A stretch of DNA of 64,000 bases, taken from the NCBI GenBank assembly GCA_023014365.1, contig JAEBUN010000072.1:1-64000 (forward strand), read 5' to 3'. A model generated the notes under the pieces. It was not told where the DNA came from. It was given only the letters and a program-made list of their open reading frames with translations, and made no database searches. The position numbers and the translations under genes are program-made. How positions within the stretch are numbered: position 1 is the stretch's first letter; each line of letters starts with the position of its first letter. Below are positions 21,664 through 34,500 of the stretch, in pieces. This stretch comes from Lepiota brunneoincarnata. Its lineage: Eukaryota; Basidiomycota; Agaricomycetes; Agaricales; Agaricaceae.

Positions 21664-22038
21664 GAATAGTCTAGACAGAGAAGAGCTGGAACAAGTATTT
21701 GACTTTACAAGATGGGTACAGGAGACCACAGATCAGCTACAAGCACAGGAATATGAAAATGAAGAAGGGGAATACTATAACACCATGCAGGACCTGGCGA
21801 GAGATGCAGGAATGAAAATAACCTTGGAGAATATTCTGGAATACCCCAAGGATAAAGAAGATAGCTATTGATCAACCAATCCAACCTCCAGCACAGATGG
21901 CAGTACCGAGAGAGTGGAAAGTGAGAATGAAGAAGAATCCATGGAGATAGGATCAGGAGAAGAGAATTATGAGTCAGAGGAAAGCAATGGAACATCACAC
22001 AGCAGTGGAATGGAGAACAAGGACAGTGACTCATTGTA
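21664..22038 (+). CDS. Unidentified small acidic ORF with an in-frame TGA
   Basis: ATG 21664 opens MNSLDREELEQVFDF and reads 69 codons to TGA at 21869-21871. The same frame then continues Ser/Glu-rich (ERVESENEEESMEIG) to TAA at 22036-22038. Its composition (acidic, Ser-rich tail, no hydrophobic core) resembles disordered tails of retroelement gag proteins, but I see no diagnostic motif. It lies just beyond the Copia-B LTR. It may be a gene relic or chance. Confidence 0.25.
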
Positions 22039-23438
22039 AGATAGAAATAGCAATAGAAGGCCATCAGCTAGGATATGTAAGGAGACAGCTGGGTAGCCAG
22101 ATCCCAATCCTAGTGGGCTTAGCATACTGATCACCCAGTGTATCTAACCAGTGTAACAGGTTGCCACTTATCTATTCTTACTCCTCTTCTGATGTAGGTT
22201 GCCTGATGGGTATTCTTAGATAGAACTTGATCTTGTGCTGTAAATAGTTGTTCTCTGATGTTCCATAACATTCTGTAGTATATAGGCATAGGTTGAGGGG
22301 TGAAGCCCCTCACTTTATTATCAACTTGGTTCCAGGCCCCTTATTCCCCTAACAGGATATGCATCATGGTCAAGGCTGTGCAGGACAAGTAGAATAGCCC
22401 AATAATCTATAACAAGTATATAGTATCTCATCGGTATATAAAGGCTTGTACAAGTAGAGATTAAAGCCTTAAGCTTTAATCTTGTTAACAGCAGTTGTTA
22501 ACCTCTCTCTGCCTTAACCTGGCATGTTCCCTTGTTATCTCATTGAGCATGATCCACTAAGCTCTGCAAGGCCAACCATCTTAGACACCTTGTAGAGTGA
22601 TTGAAGGCCTTCTCCAGTTATCTTCAGATACAGAAGGAGCAAGGATCATAACACATTCTGATCCACAGTTCAATGTACAAAACAGTCACAAATTTGCAGC
22701 TCTCTATACATATGTCCTCTATACCTCTATATATGGGTTGTGGCCAAACAGATGCCTGAATACTGCTAATATCTTGTTTAACTCACCAGCTTGCCAAACA
22801 GGATGAGCACTATAAGTAGATCCCTCTCTTCCTGCTGACAACAATAAAACCTCCAGTATATTAATCTACCATTTTCCAATATTTAATACCAATGAAAAGC
22901 AATCTTACTAAAAATGTTGCACTTTCCTAAGGCCTGAAAAACAATAATATGTGTGGTATACCTATTCCCCCCCTTTGAGGTGTTTTCCCCACCCCTCTGA
23001 ACCACCATATATTACATTGTTTTTTATCCATGACATTTTCTGGCACAAATATCTAGACTTACTGTTGAAAATGACCTTACCAAAAATGTTGTTTTTTCCT
23101 ACATCTTGAGAAACAACACTATCCATAACTATTTACACACTTCACTCTTTAACGTCACATTTTACAACCCCTAGGGTCTCACAGTGGGTGCTTGAGCAAA
23201 TCTGGAAATGTTGTAATTTTCTTACTACAAATTGGCCAGTATATATTCAGAAATATCTTCAACAGAATCTGAGGAGATTTTATATTTATTCTTAGTATTT
23301 CTACCCTTTCCCCACTTCTCTCTGCACCATCACCTCTCATGAACAAAACAAAATCAATATTGTATGTGTTGCTAATGGGCATCAATTGCCATCAATGGAG
23401 TTCTCCACATCCCCAGCGATTGCATGCCCTTGGGAGGG
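22039..23438. other. AT-rich non-coding stretch
   Basis: No gene supported. 22313-22560 resembles an LTR leader (TATATAAAGG at about 22436 and a GTTAACAGCAGTTGTTAAC palindrome), but no partner was found. Two diverged copies of a segment containing AAAAATGTTG occur about 180 bp apart near 22900 and 23080. Confidence 0.4.
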
Positions 23439-25260
23439 TCAATTACTGAGCATGGTACTTAGGGCTGAGAGAGTCAAAATACATTCATATTGATTCACAG
23501 ACGTTGCAATTCTCCTGAAATCAGGTGTCTTCAATACATCAATAAATTGCCTGGGAAGTATTGTCAACCAGACAATACAGTTTGAGTGCATGGGAAATTC
23601 CATAAATACATTGTGTGGCCATTGTGTCCTCCACTGACATACACTAAGATTATTGAGAAGCAGCCACTCAAGTCTCAGGAGTGTCGTGAGCATGAAGAAT
23701 TGGGAAAGGTCTCCATACCAGTACCCCAATGCAAGTGCAGTCAAGTTTGGGTGCATGAATGGCCAGTAGGCATTGGACAGAGATGACCTAAGACCCAAGG
23801 TCTTGTAATCAACCACCCCTTGGAAAGATAGCCAAAGCTCAAGTAAAGACAGTTCCCAGAGGGTCTGCATGTCATGAAAAATGTGGTGACACATGCAGAG
23901 AGGGACTGATTCTTGCAGTAAAAGGACCTCAAGATTTGTCCAGCTGGAAAGAATCAATGGCCTCTCTGCAACATAGAACTTGGATGCAGACATGAAACAT
24001 TTGAGATTATTGGAAGAGTTCACAGTGAAGTGGAGCTCTAGCAGCTCTGTTTTGAGAATGGGGTGGTTTACATCCAGCCAGCATACCTCAAGACTCTTCA
24101 GCTAAGATAGGTGTCACCAGGAACAAGCACCCTTTATGTAAGCAGAAATCAGCCAAAGTTCAGTCTCTTATTTCTTCAACACAAGTCACCAGAGTGGGAA
24201 AGTAAGACCTGAGAAAGGAAGTGTAGGATGGTCAGAAGAGGTCCTAGGTTGGTTTTTATCAAAACTTTGTGTGCACATAGAGTAATATCAAAATTACCTT
24301 TTTCATACAAAGTGACTAGAAGATGCATTCTGACGATGCTGCAGGCAAAACAAGCAGGCAAGTCAAAATCCCAGGTCAACTTTTCGCAGCTTATGTAATG
24401 CGTCACGTGATTACAGAGGCAGTAAGTGAGGGAGGGGATATAAATAACAAAAAATTGTGAAATTCTCACTGATAACAGGTACCGTGTCTCACTCCCAGGA
24501 CTTGCTAAACCTCTTTGCAAAGGGTTCTAGAATAGGCTCAGGCAGAGTCCAGCTCTGTCTCTCAACGGTAAATGCTGCAATTTCACTTTTCAAAATTTCG
24601 AGCTTGGGGATTTCGCCGCCTTGGCGCTGACACAATACATATTACATAAGGTGCTTGTTCCTGGTGACACCTATCTTAGGGCAAAAGGAGTGATCCATTG
24701 ACTCCGAAACAGGGTACATTTTCGCGGGGGTGTTTGAGGTCCCGATATATCACGGACAGATGCTCTATCCTCCAAGCATTTCGTTTGATGATTTCAATCG
24801 AGGCAGAGAGGGAAAACAACTCGACTTGGAGGTGCAAATCGAGCGGAGCATCCCTAGACCGACTGATCCATAGCTCCAGAAACTTGGTCGCAATTTCTAG
24901 ACTGCAACCGGACATGTGTCCGTCGAGCACAATCGTGGTCCGGCCCTCGACCATCCACGCACCCCTCCTCCTCCGTATCTGTTGGAAATGGTACACCGTC
25001 GCGGCTGAACTACCCCAGCTCTCCCTTGTCCTTTCTGGGAAACGGTAGATGAATATTTCACCTAGAACCTCGGGAGGGAAAACGTCCAGTGGAGATGATT
25101 GACCTTGGGTTCGCTACACGGTTTCTGGCTGTACACCGTTGATCACAGCTTGGTTCTTGTTGTTGATCTGGCTAGTGATTGAGCCCCGAGTATCGTGTTT
25201 TACTGAGGGCTCCGATGAGGAGCACTTGTCTCGAGCCGCATTGGGTGCTCCAGATGAATT
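23439..25260 (-). pseudogene. F-box / LRR-type protein pseudogene split by a MITE
   Basis: The minus-strand frame from about 25260 reads GSITSQINNKNQAVINGV, meets a TAG at 25114-25116, and continues RTQGQSSPLDVFPPEVLGEIF, the F-box opening of Agaricomycete F-box proteins. It then gives a helical region (ATKFLELWISRSRDAPLDL, typical of these proteins) up to 24679. After the MITE (24103-24678) the frame resumes LKSLEVCWLDV and runs through leucine-rich strands (LEVLLLQESVPL, LTALALGYW, LEWLLLNNL) to a stop at 23439. F-box proteins bind Skp1 and recruit substrates to SCF ubiquitin ligases. The nonsense codon and insertion make it dead. Any upstream first exon (about 25300-25525) is uncertain. 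Confidence 0.7.
24103..24678. mobile_element. MITE with ~27-37-bp terminal inverted repeats and TA duplication
   Basis: The left end, AGATAGGTGTCACCAGG (from 24105), is the inverse of the right end (to 24676). The match continues through GAACAAGCACC and, after one base difference, TTATGTA. TA dinucleotides flank it (24103-24104, 24677-24678). The 572-bp body has no transposase frame. TA targets and TIRs fit a non-autonomous Tc1/mariner-type element. It sits inside the F-box pseudogene. Confidence 0.82.
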
Positions 25261-27281
25261 CTCTATCGGAAACAGTGATTAGACACCTCACTCGGACAGG
25301 GTCTCAGGGAAAGAGGTCGATCATATCGTCACAGATTGTGGTATGGGGTTCCTCCATAGACGAATAGTCTGTGGCATGACTTGGCGGTGCATAAAAATTG
25401 GGATTTGAAACACGGTCACGGGTAAAGTTATATAAGCCAAATATTAGCCCCCCATCCCCAACAGCCATTCTGTCACGATCTGGTAGCAGAATGTCCGAGC
25501 GACACCGAAAGACCCTGAGCCTCACAAGGCCCGCGGTGGGTCGAGAAATACACCCTGTGGATCAGAATGTAGGCACGTTGTCTGAGTTGTGCAAACGCGG
25601 CAGGATATCGCCATCCCCTCGACCCACTACCAAGGGACGACTGCGGACGTCAAGAGAGTCCATGGCACCAGGGCGCTCAAAATCTGGTGGTTTAACACCT
25701 CCTGTGTTCCGCACCAGTCGCACGAGGTTACTGAAGATCAGTATTATATTAAACTGCTGGGTTGACGAACCGGAATTACAGAGACTTTCCCAGACGACAT
25801 AGGTTTTTTTAAAAAAAAAAACCCCGCCCACGTGCCCCGAGGACAATTCGTCGAACGGGACATCGAACCTAGATGGAATCATTGAATTGCCGCAGTATCT
25901 TTGGCCCAGCTGGGGCGAATTGAAATTTTACTCTCGCCAACGCCAGGAAATGTGGCTATGAGCTCCTTGGAGCACCATGCCAGGCAGTGGGGACCAGCAG
26001 TAACTCCGATGCTTTCGGCCTCGAGCCTCGCACTGCCTGTACAGTTTGGGATCGATCTGGAATAATAAGGTTATTCTCAACAGTGAGAGGGTGGCATTCC
26101 GAGGTCATACTAACGTCTAGTTTTCGACCCGCTGTAAGTTGTGAAGTACAATGACGTCGATCTCATTACGTGCATTAGTCCAGTCGGCCGGGGGTTTACG
26201 CACATAAATAAAGCAGGATCCAAGAAATAGCTATGATAAGCATCATCAGACCTGCGGAGCACTGGAAATAGGCTGGGCCTTTGGGCTACCTTACAACAAC
26301 GTGCGTTCCATAGAGGGCCGAGACGCCGTAGTCATTCCTCGGCACACATCTGACGGCTATCACGTTGCCTCTGACGTCGATCCATCCCGAAATTAGAGTC
26401 CAGCTCAACCGCACAAAGACCCCGGTCCATAAACGACGCCGAGGTACTCGCTTGGAATAGCCTCTTCATCGAGGAATGCCGAGAATGCGGATTAAGGGTC
26501 CGGTGCTGCGCTTACTCTACCCCCCTCAATATGTAACCAGCTGTTGAATGGCTGCAATCGGGAGGTTCACCTATGGTTGAATTGGGCGCATCAACCAAGA
26601 GATACCGCTGCCGGGCCTCCTGAGTCATGTTCAAGGAGAAGATGCACACATTCAATAACGCGCTTTCTTACTGACTCGAAATTATATTTGATTATTACCT
26701 GTATCATAGTACGAGTCAAGGCCGTGCCATCACGAGGCCCGGCAGGCCTTGCCGCCGTCACATTAACTGCGATGCGAACAAAAAATAGGGGATCCCATTG
26801 TTCTAGAGGAGATAATTGGTTGCCTTCCAGAAAGTGGAATTCTTCATCGATGTGAGTGACAAGATCCGGTTTTTCAGTGCTGGTGACCTAAACCCGGCGA
26901 AATACGGGGGCAAGTCTTGGACGTAGCTTGGATGAGTCAAACCTTCCATGCCGACAGCATGACATGGCATCCAGTCCTCGGCCCTTGATGCACGGCAATG
27001 AACTCCACGAGGAAGGTAGCCGATTTGTTTCCTCGACATACTACTGGTTGTGGCAGGACTACATGAATTTTGCTGCGCAAAATATCGCCGGTGTTTTACT
27101 TCGAGTGATTTACGCGCCCTAGGTTAAGGCACAGCAGTTTCGACTTGGCTATGCAATGAATTTCTGGCGCAAGATACAGCATCTCCCTCTTGTCAACCGC
27201 AGCAGTATGCGAATCCTATAAGAACGAATAGACACTCACCGACGATCTTTGCACATCACCAGCTTCGCTATCTACTCTCAG
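25261..27281. other. Intergenic stretch upstream of the peroxygenase gene
   Basis: No gene can be supported. An A/T palindrome (TTTTTTTAAAAAAAAAA) lies near 25805-25821. Short frames on both strands lack motifs. Confidence 0.5.
27215..27223 (+). promoter_or_regulatory. TATA-like element of the peroxygenase gene
   Basis: CCTATAAGAAC lies about 65 nt before the chosen ATG (27282), at a normal distance for a basidiomycete core promoter. Inference from position and sequence only. Confidence 0.4.
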
Positions 27282-28635
27282 ATGGCCCCTCTCCTTAACT
27301 TTGTGACTCTCGCTCTTGCTTTGACCTCGGCTGCCGTGGCATTCCCCGCCTACGGTTCGCTGGCGGGCTTACCAAGGGAGGAATTGGACAGAATTGTTCC
27401 GACTCTCAAGTATCGTAGGGCAGCGGATCCTCCTCCGCCAATTGCGTTCAATGGCACCAAACTCGTTAATGATGACGACCATCTTTATCAACCACCTAAA
27501 GAGGGCGACATGCGAGGACCTTGCCCGGGGTTGAACACACTTGCTAATCACGGCGTACGTCAGAATGCGCTGAGTCTAAAAAGCGTCCAACCTAACTCCT
27601 ATTACAGTACCTTCCCCGCAACGGCGTTGCCTCACCTGAGCAATTAATCAATGCAATCCAGGAAGGTCAGTGCCATGGACGTTTCACACATAGTTCGAAA
27701 GATACTCACAATAACATCAGGGTTCAACATGGAATATATAACCGCCCTAACCGTGGTATACGGGGGCCTGCTCGTGGATGGAAACGTTGTCACGAACCTG
27801 CTCAGTATTGGTGGTAAGACCTCGTTGACAGGACAAGACCCGCCCGCACCAGCCACCGTCGCTGGTCTCAATACGCACGGTCCATTTGAAGGCGATGCAA
27901 GTATCACTCGCGGTTAGTGAAACAAATCATATATAATTTCCAATTAACCTATACTCACTTGTCTGAAATTAGGGGATGCCTATTTCGGGGATAACCACAG
28001 CTTCAATGAAACACTTTTCGGCGAGGTTAGGCTCATCGTTGCATTTTCACATGCGTCAGTTGCTAATCCCTTCTTTGTAGCTTGTCGATTACAGCAACCA
28101 GTATGGTGCCGGAAAATACAACTACACCGTCGCCGGAGAGCTCAGGTACAGGCGAGTCCAAGATTCCATCGCGACGAACCCGGAGTTTTCGTTCGTCCCG
28201 CCCCGATACATCGCAGCATACGCAGAGATGGTATTCCCCGTGAACTTCTTCGTTGACGGACGCAAAACGGATGGCCAACTGGATCTAGACGTTGCACGCG
28301 GCTTCTTCCAGCACGGCCGGATGCCCGACGATTTCCACCGCGCAAGCAAACCGATGAGCGTAGAGGGCATCGTGGAAGTCATCACCGCCCACCCGATCCA
28401 ACCTGGCCGCAACGTCAACGGAGTCAACACTTACACTCCAGACCCTAATGCGGCGAGTTTCAATGATACCGATGGTTGCAAGTTCTATGTGGACTTTGTC
28501 AATGGGACGGTTGTCAGTCTCTACCCCAACCCGACTGGGGTGTTGAGAGAAGGACTCAACAGGAACTTGGACTTGTTCTACCTGTCCACGGGTGGCAACT
28601 GCACCCAGGTCTTCCCGTATGGAAAGGACGAGTAG
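27282..28635 (+). CDS. Heme-thiolate peroxidase, unspecific-peroxygenase-like, secreted
   Basis: Five exons fit one 376-residue frame: 27282-27554, 27608-27665, 27721-27912, 27973-28025 and 28081-28635, with 47-60-nt GT-AG introns. ATG 27282 gives a signal peptide (MAPLLNFVTLALALTSAAVA). Around residue 81 the motif PCPGLNTLANHG holds the cysteine that is the proximal heme ligand in chloroperoxidases and unspecific peroxygenases. EGDASITRGDAYFGDN matches the EGDxSxxR distal motif. The length fits the long peroxygenase group. Such enzymes use hydrogen peroxide to oxygenate alkanes, aromatics and lignin-derived compounds outside the cell. Several N-glycosylation sites (NET, NYT, NDT, NGT, NCT) fit secretion. 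It is intact and single-copy here. Confidence 0.9.
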
Positions 28636-29059
28636 GAATGGTGATTTGACTTGATTGACCCCTGATTTTGAGCGACTTGTCTATCTTATGCATTGCACTT
28701 GACACTTATTATTTTGCTTGTCTATTAATTCTGGTATGAATTATTCGTTAGTAGATGAATTTAACACGAACACTTTGTACACAGTACCGTATGGATCCAA
28801 TGAGTGCATTAACCGGAATAAGTCTCAATCCCAGTCCGCTGGCTCTATTTGTTTGGCAACGCCTCCCGACGGAGAAGTTCCGAAGGGCGGCGACTGCTGG
28901 TGGACAGGTCTAGTTCTGGCTCAGCCGAGGTGCAGCACCGCGCAAGAGTACAGTCAAGTCTTTGATAGTAGAGTCGTAGTGATATCATATCTAAACAAAA
29001 AACAAAAAAGAAATCGGCAAATACAAATAACATTAACTTCCCTACAGCCACACACCCAC
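28636..29059. other. Shared 3' region between convergent genes
   Basis: The peroxygenase and DSN1 genes converge here. No gene is supported; a plus-strand frame that crosses into DSN1 is only the shadow of its Pro/Arg-rich C terminus. Confidence 0.6.
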
Positions 29060-31285
29060 TCACCGCCCAGGCGTCCTCTCCCTCCCAGGCGTCCTCTCCC
29101 TCCTCGGCGTCCCAGGCGCCTTCCTCGGAGTCATCATCAACCCCCCTCCATTCCCACTCTGCCCTTGACCAGGCCCATACACGGCCGTCAGCCGCCTCTC
29201 TCCAACTCCCCCAACCCCACTCTCCCCAATCCTCTGAACCTCCCTCGCGGCCCTCCTCACTGAATCCCCAATCTTCGAAGGCGGTCTCGCAGTATCAATC
29301 CGCGAAAGGGCGCGTAAAAGGTCCACTACACCCTCTCCTCCCTGTCTCGCTGATGCAGCAGAAGAACCTGTCCCTCTACCCTCCCTCTGCACATAATTCC
29401 TCGCAACCTCCACACCGTGCTTCGTATCCGCCTTCGAAGCGCCCTCCACATCCAACCGACGCCTCTTCTCCAAATTGTCCGAAAGTAGTTTAAACCTCTG
29501 ATCCAACATCTCTTCCGCAACCCTCGTCGTCTTCCGCGCAGCATTAAGGAACAGGTGCAGCCGGTCAAGTTTATACGTCACGTCCGGGAGAAGAGAATCG
29601 ATCGTCGAGAGAAGGTCTTCCCGCGTGATCTTGTTACCTCGGCGGGTAGCAATGATCATTGATGAGGGTGGGTAAGATGGAGTGGATGATGGCGACGACG
29701 TTGAGGATGAGCAGCGGACACTTTGTGCGAGGTCGAGTGAGCGTCGGAGGTCCGGCGAGAGATCATGTCGGTCTTGGGAGAGCTCCTCGAGGTCGTCTTC
29801 GACCTGTCGTTGTTTGCCTTTGCTTTTGGACGAGAGGGCGGTCGCTGCCTTAACGCGCTTCTCCATAGCCGCCGTAAACTTTTTCGAGTAAGTTTCGTAG
29901 TCATAGGATGATTTCTTCCACTGGTCTTCCTCCTTTTCCAGTCTGGTGAACAAACCAAAAATTAGGTCGGGCCTCAAACTCTGTGCCAAAAAGACCTACT
30001 GCTGGATTTGTTGGCCATATTTAACCTCAAAATCTTTATTCTTCAGGTTCTGTTCATTCTCACGAAGTTTAACTTCGCTCGGCCCAGCATGGCTTGGTGA
30101 TTCAGGACCGTACAGGCTGAGGTCAATCTTGCGCCCCGCCAGCATTCGCACAATCTCATCCTGCACATTCCGAAATAGTTGTGCGGCTTTCGCTGACAGA
30201 GGTGGAAGTGGGGCGCTGGGTGTGATCGTTGTTTTCGACTTTGACGGAGTTGATGAGCTAGAGAACGTCGTGGTTCCAGAGGCACGTATTGTACACCATA
30301 TCAGGAGTTGTCGGAGGCGTTCCGAGTCAGGGAGGTCGCAGTCAATATGTTTGTAGAAGCTCGTTTCCGAGACGGAGTTGTGAGGAGATGCTAGGGGGCC
30401 GGTCAAAAAAGAAAAAACAGAAAAATACAATAAACTGCTCACTTATAATTCCAGCTGTCTCGAAAGAAGTGCTAACGCGTTTGCCGCGCGATACCGAACT
30501 CCTCCTTCTGTGATCTTGTCTCCTCCCCTGGTCCCTCTCAGAACGCTCATCGACGATGGCAGCCATAGCCCCTTCACGCAGTCGCTTATTACGTTCGATC
30601 TGCGGTGTTTCGTTTTGAGGGATGGGAAGAGAGGTGTCCCTGTGTATTTCCTTCCCTTTGCCTTTCTTAACGCTACGCGTCAGCGACTCTGAGCGGGGAA
30701 AATGAAACGCGGGGTTCAAATTCTGGTCCATGAGTGTTGGGCCTCTGGACTGCCTCCGGAGATGGTCAGCCTCATCATTCATAGCTCGTACGGCCGACTC
30801 GAGTTCAGAGTCTTCGGGTATAGGTGACGGTGCATTGCGCACATGTCGAGAGGATTGAGATGTGGTGGGTTGTGAAGAGGCACGGAACTTTTTGAGCGGA
30901 GGATTGGAGGACGGGGGGTCTGGGGAAGTACGGGGCAGAGGCTGGGAGGCGGCAGGACGGGGAGGGACAGAGGTATGGGATGACGAGGGAAGAGGCTGGG
31001 ACGCAGAGAAAGACGAGTCTTGTGGAGGTGCGCGGACGATGAAGAGGCCAGAAGGTGTCTCCTCTGCGTTGAGGACTGTAAGACGTTTAGTATTCGTTTA
31101 CTGGTAAAGAAGCGTGATACTCACGTTTACGTTTGTTGGACGTGGTAGATTTCTGAAGACAAAATTAGCGTTTACATCAGAGTGCGAATAACGGATCGTA
31201 CATCTTTCTTGAGGCGTTTGGCTGCAACAAGGAGAGGATTAGAGTCGTCGGCCTTCCGTTTAGCCTGGGATCCAGACGGTGTCAT
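29060..31285 (-). CDS. DSN1: Kinetochore protein Dsn1/Mis13 (Mis12/MIND complex)
   Basis: Five exons give a 672-residue protein: 31285-31202, 31152-31125, 31075-30443, 30390-30000 and 29942-29060, with 49-57-nt introns whose frames all join. The Mis13 family signature is clear. A basic RRRSSVSRGKRVS stretch is followed by TSPHNSVSETSFYKHIDCDLPD and RLRQLLIWC. Helical coiled-coil segments (QQLEKEEDQWKKSSYDYE) and a later helix (LLPDVTYKLDRLHLFLNAA) follow. Dsn1 is a core subunit of the Mis12 complex that links inner centromere chromatin to Ndc80. The N-terminal 200 residues are Ser/Pro-rich and disordered, and the C terminus repeats RERTPGR. A long upstream ORF overlaps its start. Broken copies of this locus are scattered through 32-57 kb. 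Confidence 0.9.
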
Positions 31286-31502
31286 AGCTATCGTAATCGT
31301 GGAATTTCTTGACATAAGTCTCCAGCAAGCGTCGTGAGTATTCCACCTGGGGCAGCGCGACGCGTAAACGGGTCAGACGCCGTCCGGAACGAGGAGGACA
31401 AGGGCAAAGAGTAGTGATCGGAGTCTCAATAAAGCTTCCCACGTTGAGATGATCAACAAGAATATTTGGGTCACGCGTAGTCGACATATACGTCACACGC
31501 AT
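31260..31502 (-). other. Upstream ORF overlapping the DSN1 start
   Basis: An 80-codon frame (MRVTYMSTTRDPN...YDTVWIPG) lies directly upstream of DSN1 in another frame and ends 23 nt past its ATG. If transcribed in the leader it could limit DSN1 translation; it could also be chance. Its DNA is recognisable in the relics upstream of the NACHT genes. Confidence 0.35.
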
Positions 31503-34500
31503 AACTCGGTAATGCGCTAAACTACTATCATGAGATTATTGAACCAGCTGCGTGCATTCAACAAAAATAATAATCTCACATCAACTAACAGAGCAAAGGA
31601 GACACAAGTTGGCGCCAATAGAACAGAGATAACGGCCAAAGGTGGCGATCGACCTCTGAGCTCAATCAGATCGCCCCAGGCCAGCGAAGGTCACTAGAAT
31701 AAGCATACGGGTTACCGGTCAAACACTTGGACCTTCTAAAATCAAGGTTATGGACATGAGCCCAGTGGAGATCATCTTGAACTTGTGAGCGCAATAAGGT
31801 GGGTAGTGGGGAAGTGTGCTCACTCAACATCGTCCGGCGCACAAACCTAATATCAGCCACAAGTTGTCAATGGGCCCCATATCGTCTTTCAAGAGGGACG
31901 CTTTGATAGGGGTTCGAGGGTGATCAGGACAATATAATGTGTTCAAAGCAACTTATGCTATTTGCAGCAATACGTTACGGCGAAGAGCTGTGTTGGACCA
32001 TGTTCGTCCCTGCTATTCAGAATAGTCCCGTGACCTCTTACCTTCTTTAGACACCTATTTAAATCGATGTTCGTGATCTACACGTCCTCAGTGGTTATCT
32101 CCCATTCACCTCTGAGGACATGTACTGAGAGGTACCTTTACTACAAGCTGAAAATAAATGGTATTGAAATTATATGTAAATCCATGTGTTGGTGTATAGG
32201 TGCCACAATTGACCATTTTGAGCTTCTTGTCTCTTATATCTGTCCTTCTTGAATAGCCCCTGCCGAACCAACCAACTTCCTCTTCTTCTTCAAGTCGGTT
32301 TGCGCAGAATCTCTTTGCTCTGCAATTTGCTGCAAAATATCCATCAGGTGCGCTTTGTCTGACAGGTGAATATCCGGAGGCCACGACGGCGCGCACCTTA
32401 ATGCCCACGACTTGCCCCCACACCCAGGTGAGTCACAGATTTTGCAGCCAACCACAAGGACCTCTTACTGATATCAGCGGACCACTATCGCCTCATTTGA
32501 TAGCAATGAAGTGGCAGACGACCCGATCCTGGTAGGGCAAGAGCTAGGAGTCTCACCAGGCAATAGTGTGAAGGGGATCTGGCTTAATGATGCACAGAGA
32601 GGTACATTGGAGTTGGTGAGCTGGAAAGCCGTGGTTCCAGAAGCACGTATCACGCACCATATAAAGAGTTATTGAAGGCACTCCGAGTCGGAATGAAACC
32701 CGGTATGGGTTACAAGGAGTCTTACAGGTGTTCGCACAACAGAATGACTCTGCACGATTTCTGGATTCGAAGGTACGACGACGTGGTAAAAAGCTAAAAA
32801 CAGTGTCCGTAGCTAGGTGGTCTATCCAGTAGGGATATGTAATATTAGGTGACTGTAGTTAGAATGTCCATTACACAGGAGGTCGCAGTTGAGATGTTTG
32901 TGGAAGCGCGTTTCTGCGACAGCATGCTAGACCTCCAACGAACTCTCGTTTCGATTGCGCATGGCTGTAGCCTCAGGTTTAGCTTTGTGGTCCCGGAAAA
33001 GCACATGGCACCCCACAGTCGGGAACGTGTTCTGCAAGTATCGGTGGAATTATATTGCACCCGACTGACAATTAATATTGAGTTGCAGGTAGGCGCCAGC
33101 GGATAATAGTGGGCCTAGCAGTACGATGGGCCGTATGAATCTTGTGGGTGGTTTCCCTTGGGTTTGAATATTGGCGCATCCTTGTTCTGCATATCCCATA
33201 GGCCCCTAGGCCAGTCATAGGGCCCGGTGGGAACACGAACAGCCAGCCCGAGAGAAATGATGAGGGCGGGTGAGATGGAGTAGACGGACCGAAATACCAT
33301 AAGAATCTCCGAAAGCTCTCTATTGGTGCTTCAAATGCGTCGATATGCCGGGGGACCGAAGTTGGGGAACAAAAATATTTGACTTTGTGTCTTGCAAGTG
33401 AAGGAGAAAGACGAGCGGATTTACAGTGAATGAAAAAGGATTTCATAGCACACAGGCGAGCAGTCGAGATGCATTAATGAGGCAAAACGAACGTGGTTAA
33501 TTTGAAGCAAAATGGCACGGTTTGCGTGACAGCACGCGGGGAAGGTACGATGACAGGAAGGGAAGGGGTAGGCCACTTGAAATGTCCCCGGGCGTGTTAT
33601 AAACCGTCCCAGGGATTATTTTCAGTGTAAAAAACCACTAGAGTTTACATATCTTGATCCCTGTGCAACGGCCATACATTCCTCCCCATCACCTCCTCTT
33701 CTTCCCCCTCCCAAACAGAAAGCCCGGTACCTATCGAAATGGTCTCTGAGATCGGGAAGTATTGTCAGCATCAGAAAATGAGTGAAGAGAGAGAGGTGTT
33801 GGGAGAGGAGGGCAAGTGACACAGGGTGGGAGGTGCGTACGCAGTGCCAGGAGCTGGGATAGGCGGAGATTGTGGACAGAGCAAAATTTCGAGGCGCTAG
33901 CAATGGACCAATAGGCTGAGCCGCGGAAATGGTGAAGTGCATATGGCAGGTGACATTCGTCATTGATACTTGACTTCTCTTCGGAACCAGGGCACGCCAC
34001 TACTAGGAAGTCATCGGTGAGTTTCAAATAGAATATGCAGGCTATGCTCAATACTTGTCAATCCCCATGGAGAAATGGTCTTCGACCCGCCACCCCAACA
34101 TCCGCTATGATGGGATAATGATAGGATGGCGTAATTAGTTCAACCCCTACCTCTGGATCATTTTGGGCGGCTGATCCCTGTACTTGTGCTATTGTAGTGT
34201 TTGGAACAACGAGCTGGGGGCGTCCGCGCGTCCCGGATCTTTGGACTAGCTAGCATCCTGGTGCTCTTCCAGTATTCTCACATTCGTCCGGTTATTTAAT
34301 ACTCCAACCATTAGGGCTCGCCCCACAGATTGATTGATCAAGCAGCTGGACATCGACCTCCAGATCATCTCCCTGAATTAACGGTTTGGCCAGCCTTGCG
34401 GAGAGAAGGCACAGTTGGGAGAATGTCCATGCACAACTTCCAGTACTCGCGGACGCAGCGCATGGCTTCCATTCCCGCCGTGGTTTGGCCACGCCCATCC

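Noticed and set aside
22313..22560. Possible solo LTR with TATATAAAGG
   Set aside because: No TG..CA ends with a target duplication and no partner copy could be found by eye.
25562..25882. Minus-strand ORF that might be a first exon of the F-box gene
   Set aside because: No clear splice link to the F-box exon, and the T/A homopolymer run inside it argues against coding.
28718..29263. Plus-strand ORF ending in a Pro/Arg-rich tail
   Set aside because: Its second half is the reverse of the DSN1 C terminus (RERTPGR repeats), and its first half has no motif or plausible start context.
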